Below, piece by piece: positions 1 to 7,685 of a stretch of 7,960 bases of DNA. The notes below the pieces were generated by a model. That model did no database searches. It was not told the origin of the DNA and was given only the letters and a program-made list of their open reading frames with translations. Within the stretch, counting starts at the first letter, position 1. Each line of letters begins with the position of its first letter. A program made the translations under genes and the position numbers. The DNA lies in contig DASXIR010000056.1 in NCBI GenBank assembly GCA_036497895.1, positions 1 through 7,960 of the forward strand, in the 5' to 3' direction. This stretch comes from CAVQFC01 sp036497895. GTDB taxonomy: Bacteria; Acidobacteriota; Vicinamibacteria; Vicinamibacterales; CAVVIG01.

Positions 1-1030
1 TCACGTCCGCCGGCAATCCGGGGCCATCGTCGATCACGTCAACCACCACCGCCGGCATCGCCGGCACGGCGCCGGCCACGGCCGGGTCGCCTTCGATGGA
101 GCCGGCGACCGCCGAAATCGAGATGTGACCGCTGCCGACCAGTGCCTCGAACGCGTTCGCCAGCAGATTGGTGAACACCTGCGACAGCTGGTTATGGTCG
201 GCCTCGATCATGGGCAGTCCCTGTTCGACGTGCACGGCGACCGTCACCTGGCCCCGCCGCGCCTTGGACTCGGCCATCGTCACCGACTGCTGCACCACAT
301 CGGAGAGGTCGGTACGCTCGACCTGGAGACGAACCGGGCGCACGAATTCCAGCATCTCGACGACGATGGCGTTGGCCAGCTTGGCTTCGCTGAGGATGTC
401 GGCGAGCAGTGACTGTGCGTCTTTCGAGTCAGGGACCTGGCGGCGCAGCAGACCCGCCATCACCTCGATGCCGGCGAGCGGGTTCTTCAACTCGTGGGCG
501 ATGCCCGCGGCCATCTCGCCGAGCGAAGCCAGCCGATCGCGCAGCCGTTCGCGCTCCTCGAGTTGCTCGACCTGCGTCAGGTCCTTGAAGAACAACACCG
601 CGCCGATCGCCGTCCCATCGTCACTCTTGACCTGCGAGAGCGTGTAACCGATCACACGGTCGAGGTCGCGGAGCCGCGCTTCCGCGCGATTCGGCAGGTG
701 GCTCAACTCGAACGCCGTGGACAGGATCCGCAGAATCTCGGGACGGTCGCGCAGTACATCGCCGAACGGCCGGCCGACGTCGTGGGCTTGCTGTTCGATC
801 GAAAAGATCCGGTACGCCTCGGCATTCATCAACGCCAGGGTGCCATCGCGCCGGAACGCGATCACACCGTTGCGCATGCTGCTGACGATGTGACGGAAGA
901 ACTTGTCTTCGGGCAGAGCCGGGGCCGGGCCGGCCGGGGCCGGCTCATGGTCGACGGGGGCCGGCGGGACAGACGAGGTTCCCTTACGCCGGAGGGCGCG
1001 CGAATCGAGTCGGGGAGGCGTGTGGGTCAT
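1..1030 (-). CDS. NtrB-like sensor histidine kinase with PAS domain (partial, C-terminus off the left edge)
   Basis: Cytosolic sensor kinase that should autophosphorylate a histidine and pass the phosphate to a response regulator. Seen by translating the minus strand: 343 codons are present. Residues 1-40 are a Pro/Ala-rich tail. A PAS-like domain spans about 43-150 (NGVIAFRRDG near the start, GAVLFFKDLTQ at the end). The HisKA dimerisation helix has the H-box GIAHELKNPL with phospho-acceptor His179. The ATPase domain starts with the N-box NLLANAFEAL (288-297), followed by the G1 box DDGPGLP (334-340). The F and G2 boxes lie outside the window. No membrane segment is visible. The order PAS-HisKA-HATPase with ELKNPL resembles the NtrB/AtoS/ZraS-type kinases that partner NtrC-family, sigma-54-dependent regulators. 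The partner may lie just downstream, off the left edge (inference). The ATG at 1030-1028 is the best start, although its Shine-Dalgarno is weak; an in-frame GTG at 1039-1037 is an alternative. Confidence 0.93.
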   Translation of the reverse strand, partial: MTHTPPRLDSRALRRKGTSSVPPAPVDHEPAPAGPAPALPEDKFFRHIVSSMRNGVIAFRRDGTLALMNAEAYRIFSIEQQAHDVGRPFGDVLRDRPEILRILSTAFELSHLPNRAEARLRDLDRVIGYTLSQVKSDDGTAIGAVLFFKDLTQVEQLEERERLRDRLASLGEMAAGIAHELKNPLAGIEVMAGLLRRQVPDSKDAQSLLADILSEAKLANAIVVEMLEFVRPVRLQVERTDLSDVVQQSVTMAESKARRGQVTVAVHVEQGLPMIEADHNQLSQVFTNLLANAFEALVGSGHISISAVAGSIEGDPAVAGAVPAMPAVVVDVIDDGPGLPADV

Positions 1031-1060
1031 GAGACTCACTGGAACTGAGCGAGTGAAAGG

Positions 1061-1075
1061 GCAAACGGTATGCCT
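1061..1075 (-). promoter_or_regulatory. Candidate sigma-54 (-24/-12) promoter for the NtrB-like kinase
   Basis: On the minus strand the sequence reads AGGCAT, five bases, TTGC. The sigma-54 consensus is TGGCAC-N5-TTGC. The invariant GG and GC are both present with the required 10-base spacing; the mismatches are at the first and sixth positions of the -24 element. The -12 GC lies at 1062-1061, which would start transcription near 1050 and leave a leader of about 20 bases before the ATG at 1030. Such a site is easy to find by chance in GC-rich DNA, so this is a candidate only. No upstream activator site was identified. Confidence 0.35.
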
Positions 1076-1126
1076 GAGCCAGAATCCTCGTAAGGCCCCA
1101 GAAACCCGCGTGATATCAATCTGTTA

Positions 1127-1139
1127 GGGAACTTTTCCC
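1127..1139. promoter_or_regulatory. Short perfect palindrome (GGGAA-3-TTCCC), possible operator
   Basis: Perfect 5-base inverted repeat with a 3-base centre, in the 150-base gap between the ABC-F and NtrB-like kinase genes. It is 52 bases upstream of the candidate -24 element. Its size suits a dimeric regulator, but a palindrome this short could be chance. It is not followed by a T-tract on either strand, so it is not a terminator. Confidence 0.2.
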
Positions 1140-1151
1140 ATGGCAGTTTGT

Positions 1152-1180
1152 ATCGTTATTGTAATCGAATTACGATTTTG

Positions 1181-1184
<4 letters not shown>
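1152..1184 (-). promoter_or_regulatory. AT-rich island with nested inverted repeats and a weak sigma-70-like promoter
   Basis: This stretch is far richer in A/T than its surroundings. It holds two nested inverted repeats: ATCGT (1152-1156) with ACGAT (1172-1176), and GTAAT (1161-1165) with ATTAC (1169-1173). On the minus strand CTGACA (1184-1179) and TACAAT (1163-1158) each match the -35 and -10 consensus at five of six positions, but the spacer is 15 bases, shorter than the usual 16-18. The -35 overlaps the stop codon of the ABC-F gene. It could be a second promoter of the NtrB-like kinase with a leader of roughly 120 bases, or an operator. Confidence 0.25.
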
Positions 1185-3205
<2,021 letters not shown>

Positions 3206-3209
3206 GTCA

Positions 3210-3291
3210 ATGGCTGAGGGCTAATGGCTGATGGTCATGGTCGATGGACTGAACCATCGGCCATAACCATCAGCCATCAGCCCTCAGCCAT
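3210..3291. repeat. Long near-perfect inverted repeat (38-base arms, 6-base loop), REP/MITE-like hairpin
   Basis: Left arm 3210-3247, loop 3248-3253 (actgaa), right arm 3254-3291. The arms match at 35 of 38 positions. In a minus-strand transcript two of the three mismatches become G-U wobbles, leaving a single A-C mismatch, so 37 of 38 positions could pair. Each arm is itself repetitive, with units such as ATGGCTGAGGG and ATGGCTGATGG. No T-run follows on either strand, so it is not a standard intrinsic terminator. It fills 82 of the 101 bases between the response regulator stop and the ABC-F start. The composition and internal repetition suggest a member of a dispersed palindromic repeat family (inference). 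No clear target-site duplication flanks it and it encodes nothing. Confidence 0.93.
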
Positions 3292-3306
3292 GATATCGAA
3301 AGCGCG

Positions 3307-3897
3307 TTATTCTCCGAGCGCTTTCGCCGCCGCGGCGAGCACCTGCGGCACGCGGAACGGCTTGGTGAGGTAGCCCGCAACGCCGAGGTTGACTGCTTCG
3401 ATCGCGCTCGATTCGGTGGAGAAGCCGGTGATGATGATGACCGGCAGGTCCGCCTTGTAGCGCTTCGCTTCCCGGATGACCGTCAGGCCGTCCATACCCG
3501 GCATCTTCAGATCCGCGATCAGCAGATCGTAGGGGTAGAGCCGCATCCGCTCGAGCGCAGACCGGCCGTCCGGCGCCACGTCAACATCGTATTCCGCCAG
3601 CGCCAGCGTCTTGCCCAGCAGATCTCGAATGCTCGCCTCGTCGTCCACCACCAGCACGCGAGGACGCGCGGTACCGGTTGACGGACGCGTTGGCGCCGCC
3701 GGTGCGGTGCGGGCGCCGCCGCCGCGGGGACGCTGGCTGTCGAGCCAGGCGTCGATGTCGCGCTTGCGGAACCGCCATTGGCGGCCGACGCGGACCGCAG
3801 GAATCTTGCCGGCCTTGATCAGCCGATAAACAGTTCGCAGATTGACCTGGAGATATTCCAGGACCTCTTCCGTTGTCAGAAACGTTTCGTCAATCAT
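3307..3897 (-). CDS. Response regulator with N-terminal excisionase-type HTH and C-terminal receiver domain
   Basis: A 196-residue protein, probably the phospho-acceptor partner of the kinase just upstream. Residues 5-53 form an excisionase/MerR-like DNA-binding domain (HTH_17 type): LTTEEVLEYLQVNLRTVYRLIKAG, then a short wing ending in the WRFRKRDIDAWL signature. A Pro/Ala/Arg-rich linker spans 54-79. A CheY-like receiver follows (80-195) with acidic residues DDE (85-87), phospho-acceptor Asp129 (in LLIADLKMPG), Thr157 and Lys179 (in LTKP). The full receiver active-site set is present. The ATG overlaps the TGA of the kinase gene by four bases, which implies translational coupling. The order is unusual, since most DNA-binding response regulators carry the effector domain after the receiver. 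DNA binding is inferred from the fold; the targets are unknown. The protein could instead act mainly as a receiver with a scaffolding N-terminus. Confidence 0.93.
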   Translation of the reverse strand: MIDETFLTTEEVLEYLQVNLRTVYRLIKAGKIPAVRVGRQWRFRKRDIDAWLDSQRPRGGGARTAPAAPTRPSTGTARPRVLVVDDEASIRDLLGKTLALAEYDVDVAPDGRSALERMRLYPYDLLIADLKMPGMDGLTVIREAKRYKADLPVIIITGFSTESSAIEAVNLGVAGYLTKPFRVPQVLAAAAKALGE

Positions 3898-5999
3898 GCT
3901 TCGCGTCCCGGCGATGATGCGGTCGGCAGTTCCACGGTGAACACGGCGCCGCCCTCTGGGTGATTAGCGGCGACGATCTGACCGCCGTGCTCTTGCACGA
4001 TTCCGTACGCAATGGCCAATCCGAGGCCGGTGCCCTGGCCGACTTCCTTCGTGGTGTAGAACGGCTCGAAGATACGGGACAGGGTGCCCTCCGAAATTCC
4101 GACGCCGGTGTCGCGCACAGTCGCCACGATCCGATCCCGCGACGGCGGCGTCGACGTCGTGATTTCGATGCGTCCGGGCCGACCGGTCGCGGTGATCGCG
4201 TGCTCCGCGTTCATGATCATGTTGAGGAACACCTGGTGCAGCAGCAGCGGGTCGCTCTGCACGCGCGGCAGTTTCTCATCATAGTGTCGCACGACTTCGA
4301 TGTCGCAGGCACGATGTGCGGGCGCCCGCAGCGCCAGCACCTTCTGCAGGACGACGTTCAAACTTACCGAGCGGCGTGCCAGCCGACGCGATCCTGCAAA
4401 GACCAACAGGTTGCGGACGATTTTCGCGGCACGGTCGGCTTCGCGATAGATGGTCTGGACCTCGCGCCTGATCTGCTTGGGGAACGCGCCGGTGGTGCGC
4501 AGCAGCTCCAGGTGGCCGAGCACGCCCTGCAGCGGATTGTTCAGCTCGTGCGCAATTCCCGCGACGAACTGCCCCAGGCCCGCCAGCTTTTCGGTCTGGG
4601 TCAGCCGCTTGCGTAATTCCTCACGCTCCGCCTCGAGCTGAGTCTGCGGCGTCATGTCGCGGGCGACCAGCACGCTGCCCACCAGCTCGCGATCCTGATT
4701 CAACAGATCTGTAACTGTCACGGTGAACGGTCCCTTGAGCGCCGGATCGTGCACCTCCCGGGTGATCGCCGCGTCATTGGCCGATCTGTTGGGCGAGGAT
4801 CGGTGCCGCTCGATCCAGCCGGCGAGTTCCGCCCCGATGTGATCGGCCAGCGGCTGGTCGATCAACTCGTCGCGCTGCCTGCCGAGCCGCGACGCGAACG
4901 CCGCGTTGACGTGGACGATGCGGCCGCGCATGTCCGAGACGGCGACCAGGTGCGAAATCGAGTCGAAGATGTTCTCCAGCTCCCGCCGCGACCTGATCAC
5001 ATCATCGAGCAGCTGCATGTTTTCGATCGCGCTCGAGAGCTGCCGGCCGAGCTCATCGGCGCGATTCAGCAGGTCGAGCTCGCCGCCGGTCTCGCCGCGG
5101 ACGCCTTCGAACACGACAGCGCCGAGCGCCCGGCGGGTGCCGCGCAGCGGCACCGTGACGAGCGCGGTCGCTTCGGCTGCAGTGGCGGTGATCTCGGCGC
5201 GCGCGCCGCGCATGGCGGTGGCCGCGGGTGCAGTGGCGTCCTCGCTGCTGATCCGGACGCCGCGCGCCACGCTGGTCGGATCAGACGAGGCACGCAACAT
5301 CAGGTGCCGCGCCCGGCGATCGTGGATCCATACCGAGGTGCGGTCGGCGGCGAACAGCCGGTTGGCGCCGTGACAGAAGATGTCGAGCCCGGCGGCGAGG
5401 TTCAACGTCGCGGAGAGACTGGCGGAGAACTCACCGAGCAATTCGCGGACGTCACGCTGCAGGTCGGCGGTCTGCCGCAGGCGCATCAACTCGAGCGCGG
5501 TGACGAAGGCGTCGCCGATTTCGAGGGTATCGCCGATGTCAGATGCGGCCGGCGGCGCCGCGAAGCCGACGGCGAGCAGGCCCAGCCGCTCACCGCTTCG
5601 CACCAGCGGCAACAGCAGCGCGGCCGGCGTGCCGAGGCGCGTGGCAAGGTCCGGCGTTTGTCGGCCCGCGTCGGCAATCAGGGTCGGCGCGCCGCGGTCG
5701 AACGTGCCGCCAACGCAGCCGGCCTCCTCGGCTCCCGGCAGGAAGGGCTCCGTGCGTAACGTGTCGAGCGCAAACCCCGAGGTTGCCTGCAGGATCCCGT
5801 CTCGCGGGTTGACCTGAAACAGGAGCGAACACGAGCCACCCGTCACGTCCAGTGCGTGCTGATGCAGATGCGGCAGGAGATCGTGGGCGTTGCTGGTGTG
5901 CGCCAAGAGCGAAACGAGGGTCTGGCGCGTGACCGACACGCCGTCAGTCGTGCCGGAGTCCGGACGCGTCGCTCGCCTGGCTGGGGTGTCTCGGGACAT
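3894..5999 (-). CDS. Soluble GAF-GAF-PAS hybrid sensor histidine kinase
   Basis: A 701-residue cytosolic histidine kinase. Two GAF-like regions (about 25-172 and 185-330) are inferred from hydrophobic and Gly patterns such as ALLLPLVRSGERLGLLAVGF (128-147) and LVTVPLRGTRRALGAVVFEG (280-299). A PAS domain follows (about 336-450; IFDSISHLVAVSDMRGRIVHVN at its start, VLVARDMT at its end). A short coiled linker leads to HisKA with H-box GIAHELNNPL and phospho-acceptor His484. The ATPase domain shows the N-box NMIMNAEHAI (593-602), G1 DTGVGI (630-635), F-box FEPFYTTK (644-651) and G2 GQGTGLGL (654-661), so all catalytic boxes are intact. There are no transmembrane helices, so the ligand or signal should be cytosolic and sensed by the GAF or PAS domains. 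It has no receiver of its own; the coupled HTH-receiver gene fills that role. The start at 5999 has no obvious Shine-Dalgarno, and a GTG start at Val21 is possible. Confidence 0.94.
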   Translation of the reverse strand: MSRDTPARRATRPDSGTTDGVSVTRQTLVSLLAHTSNAHDLLPHLHQHALDVTGGSCSLLFQVNPRDGILQATSGFALDTLRTEPFLPGAEEAGCVGGTFDRGAPTLIADAGRQTPDLATRLGTPAALLLPLVRSGERLGLLAVGFAAPPAASDIGDTLEIGDAFVTALELMRLRQTADLQRDVRELLGEFSASLSATLNLAAGLDIFCHGANRLFAADRTSVWIHDRRARHLMLRASSDPTSVARGVRISSEDATAPAATAMRGARAEITATAAEATALVTVPLRGTRRALGAVVFEGVRGETGGELDLLNRADELGRQLSSAIENMQLLDDVIRSRRELENIFDSISHLVAVSDMRGRIVHVNAAFASRLGRQRDELIDQPLADHIGAELAGWIERHRSSPNRSANDAAITREVHDPALKGPFTVTVTDLLNQDRELVGSVLVARDMTPQTQLEAEREELRKRLTQTEKLAGLGQFVAGIAHELNNPLQGVLGHLELLRTTGAFPKQIRREVQTIYREADRAAKIVRNLLVFAGSRRLARRSVSLNVVLQKVLALRAPAHRACDIEVVRHYDEKLPRVQSDPLLLHQVFLNMIMNAEHAITATGRPGRIEITTSTPPSRDRIVATVRDTGVGISEGTLSRIFEPFYTTKEVGQGTGLGLAIAYGIVQEHGGQIVAANHPEGGAVFTVELPTASSPGREA

Positions 6000-6145
6000 T
6001 CAGGGTTGGTCGGGGCCGGACCGGGCCGCGTCCGGCGATTCTACAGCGAATCGAACGAGCCGATCCAACCGCACGAACCTTTGGGCCGAGCCGCGGCGCT
6101 TACCGCAAGGCGTGTGGTATCAGCCGGTTAGGCCGATGCTCGGAA

Positions 6146-6151
6146 TATAAT
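6146..6151 (+). promoter_or_regulatory. Candidate -10 box (TATAAT) upstream of the ECF sigma gene
   Basis: A perfect TATAAT in a GC-rich context, 120 bases upstream of the sigma factor ATG. No good -35 hexamer lies 16-18 bases before it (the region reads roughly GCCGGTT), so the promoter would be weak, extended or activator-dependent. Use would give a leader of about 115 bases containing the two hairpins at 6180-6196 and 6219-6237. Confidence 0.35.
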
Positions 6152-6179
6152 TCAAAGACAGGCCGGCGACCCGACTGCC

Positions 6180-6196
6180 GACGGTCATCCACCGTC
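6180..6196 (+). repeat. Small hairpin in the putative sigma-gene leader
   Basis: Perfect inverted repeat GACGGT (6180-6185), CATCC loop, ACCGTC (6191-6196). No T-tract follows, so it is not a terminator. It could be an operator or a leader RNA stem. Six-base stems also occur by chance in GC-rich DNA. Confidence 0.3.
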
Positions 6197-6218
6197 TTAG
6201 TACGCGAGGGATCGAAGT

Positions 6219-6237
6219 GGCCGGCCGCATACCGGCC
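6219..6237 (+). repeat. GC-only inverted repeat close to the sigma-gene start
   Basis: GGCCGG (6219-6224), 7-base loop, CCGGCC (6232-6237), ending 34 bases before the ATG. An alternative pairing of CGGCCG with CGGCCG overlaps it. It could form a stable RNA stem upstream of the ribosome site. Significance is uncertain in such GC-rich DNA. Confidence 0.3.
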
Positions 6238-6271
6238 GCGGTCATCCCCGAGAGAGGCCTTCCCGCCCCGC

Positions 6272-6844
6272 ATGACGTGGACGGACGAGGAGCTCGTCGC
6301 CAAATCGATAGGCGGCGACGCTGAGAGCTTCAACCAACTGGTCCTTCGATGGGAACGGCCCATCTATGCCCTTGCGTACCGAACCATCGGCCGCGAAGAG
6401 GATGCACGCGACGTCTGCCAGGAGACGTTTCTCCGGGCGTTCCGCGCGCTGCCCGGGTTTCGAGGGCAGGCGAAATTCTCGTCCTGGCTCTATCGGATTG
6501 CGCTCAATCTGTGCCGCGACTGGATGCGGCGCGAGCGTCGCACGCCGGTCGTGCAACCGCCGGAAGACGTCGATCTGATGGAGCTCGCGGCAGCCGCCGA
6601 GCCGTCGGAATCGATCGAGGAACTGGTGGCGCGCAAGGACCTGTCGCGGCTGGTCGAGCGCGCGATGACACTGCTGCCTGAAGAGCAGCGAACCGCGATT
6701 GTGTTGAAGGAATATCACGGGCTGACGTTTCAGGAGATCGCGGATCTGGCGAACTGCCCGCTGAGTACGGTAAAAACCCGCCTCTATCAGGGGCTCACTG
6801 TCTTGCGCCGGGAACTGGCGAAGAACGCCAAAGCAACGTTATGA
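6272..6844 (+). CDS. RpoE-like ECF sigma factor (sigma-70 family)
   Basis: A 190-residue RNA polymerase sigma factor with only regions 2 and 4, the ECF layout. Region 2 spans about 20-90: the core-binding part has LVLRWERPIYALAYRTIG and the DARDVCQETFLRAFRAL helix (45-60), and the -10 recognition part has FSSWLYRIALNLCRDWMRRERR (69-90). An acidic linker (about 95-120) joins region 4 (about 125-182), with LLPEEQRTAIVLKEYHGLTFQEIADLANCPLSTVKTRLYQGLTVLRREL containing the -35-binding HTH. It directs polymerase to its own regulon, often including its own operon. The anti-sigma gene overlaps its stop by four bases (ATGA). The ATG at 6272 is preceded by AGAGAGG at 6251-6257; the 14-base gap is long for a Shine-Dalgarno, but no better in-frame start exists nearby. 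The family assignment is firm; the ECF subgroup is not determined. Confidence 0.95.
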   Translation: MTWTDEELVAKSIGGDAESFNQLVLRWERPIYALAYRTIGREEDARDVCQETFLRAFRALPGFRGQAKFSSWLYRIALNLCRDWMRRERRTPVVQPPEDVDLMELAAAAEPSESIEELVARKDLSRLVERAMTLLPEEQRTAIVLKEYHGLTFQEIADLANCPLSTVKTRLYQGLTVLRRELAKNAKATL

Positions 6845-7671
6845 CTGCATCCATCTGCTCATATCCGGGCGATCGCGACGAAGCGCTGATCGCGGCACTC
6901 TACGACGATGGCGATCCGGTGAAGCTGTCGGCGTTCGAAGCGCACATGGCAGGGTGCCAATTGTGCCGCGACGAAATCGACACACTCCGGGGTGTGCGGG
7001 CCCAGCTGTCGCGATGGGCTCCGCCCGAACCGACCTTCGGCATCATCGGCCGCCAACCGCAAGTCGACAGTCCCGAATCGACCGTGGTCAATCACCAATC
7101 AACCATGTCGCATGGGTCGGCCTGGCGGCAGGTGCCGGTGTGGGCGCAGGTCGCGGCGGCGTTGCTGTTCTTAGGTGTGTCAGCCGGCATCGCGAATATC
7201 GACGTCCGGTATGACGCCAGTGGTTTGAGCGTGCGGACCGGTTGGCTGACGCCGGCGTCCGATCGACGGGTGGCTGCGGCCGGTCAGGTCGCGCCGAATG
7301 TGACAGTGGTTCCGGCGGCCGCGCCGGCGCCGGTCGATCCGGCGCCGTGGCGCGCCGATCTGGTGGCGCTCGAACAGCAGATGAAGAGCGAGATGCACGC
7401 ATCGCTGGCGGCAGCGCCGCGTGCGGTCTCGGCCAGCGACGCGGATCTGATTCGGCGCGTCCGCGCGCTCGTGGATGAAAGCGAAAAACGTCAGCAGACC
7501 GAACTGGCGCTGCGGGTCGCGGAAGTGCTGCGCGACGTCAGCTCGCAGCGGCAGGCGGATCTCGTGAAGATCGACCGCAGCCTCGGCGCCGTTCAGAACA
7601 ACCTCGGCGTCGAGGTCATGAAGCAGCGGCAATCATTGAACCTGCTGTACCGCGCATCTCAGAAACAGTGA
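6841..7671 (+). CDS. Single-pass membrane anti-sigma factor with N-terminal zinc-finger (zf-HC2/ZAS type)
   Basis: A 276-residue protein that should bind and inhibit the cognate ECF sigma factor. The N-terminal cytoplasmic domain has the zinc-binding anti-sigma motif H35-x3-C39-x2-C42 (HMAGCQLC). A linker (about 60-95) precedes one transmembrane helix at about 98-119 (VPVWAQVAAALLFLGVSAGI), giving a type II topology with the C-terminus in the periplasm. The periplasmic part has a short beta-like and Pro/Ala-rich stretch (121-170), then a long charged helical region (about 170-272) rich in Glu, Gln, Arg and Leu that looks like a coiled coil. This tail may sense the signal or hold a partner. 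The start overlaps the sigma stop (ATGA), so the two are translationally coupled. No RseA-like cleavage site can be assigned by eye. Confidence 0.9.
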   Translation: MTASICSYPGDRDEALIAALYDDGDPVKLSAFEAHMAGCQLCRDEIDTLRGVRAQLSRWAPPEPTFGIIGRQPQVDSPESTVVNHQSTMSHGSAWRQVPVWAQVAAALLFLGVSAGIANIDVRYDASGLSVRTGWLTPASDRRVAAAGQVAPNVTVVPAAAPAPVDPAPWRADLVALEQQMKSEMHASLAAAPRAVSASDADLIRRVRALVDESEKRQQTELALRVAEVLRDVSSQRQADLVKIDRSLGAVQNNLGVEVMKQRQSLNLLYRASQKQ

Positions 7672-7675
7672 CGTC

Positions 7676-7681
7676 AGGGGG
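7676..7681 (+). promoter_or_regulatory. Ribosome binding site deciding a GTG start
   Basis: AGGGGG lies four bases before the GTG at 7686, just after the anti-sigma stop (7669-7671). It supports GTG over the in-frame ATG codons at 7704 and 7710, which lack such a site and would remove the positively charged start of the signal peptide. Confidence 0.6.
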
Positions 7682-7685
7682 CATC

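Larger units (their letters stand above)
6000..6271. other. Divergent intergenic region between the kinase and the ECF sigma gene
   Basis: A 272-base gap between two genes transcribed away from each other, so it must hold promoters for both. The kinase-proximal part (6000-6140) is very GC-rich and shows no recognisable -35/-10 pair. The centre holds a TATAAT hexamer (6146-6151) in a short AT-rich patch. The sigma-proximal part holds two small hairpins (6180-6196, 6219-6237) and a 9-base direct repeat CGGTCATCC at 6182-6190 and 6239-6247. Open frames that cross this region on either strand do not look like genes. Confidence 0.6.

Noticed and set aside
125..1048. Plus-strand frames opposite the left-edge kinase (125-412, 168-647, 494-1048)
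   Set aside because: Their complement gives a clear PAS-HisKA-HATPase protein that runs off the edge. These frames have low-complexity Arg/Ser-rich translations and no domain.
1031..1180. Small gene in the gap between ABC-F and the second kinase
   Set aside because: The plus-strand frames 903-1127 and 1148-1507 start or end here but extend antisense into the neighbouring genes, with no ribosome site or protein-like composition.
3210..3291. Intrinsic terminator of the response regulator gene
   Set aside because: The stem is much longer than usual, and no T-run follows on either strand (minus strand continues TGACATGATTC, plus strand GATATCGAAAG). Some effect on transcription is still possible.
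3210..3291. CRISPR-like array because of the repeated GGCTGA units
   Set aside because: Units are about 11-13 bases, without regular spacers, and are arranged as one large palindrome.
4749..5759. 336-codon open frame on the plus strand
   Set aside because: It lies wholly inside the GAF-GAF-PAS kinase on the opposite strand. It is rich in Arg, Gly and Ala with no domain pattern, as expected of an antisense frame in GC-rich DNA, whereas the minus-strand frame shows every kinase motif.
6242..6718. 158-codon open frame on the minus strand
   Set aside because: Antisense to the ECF sigma factor, whose regions 2 and 4 are unmistakable on the plus strand.
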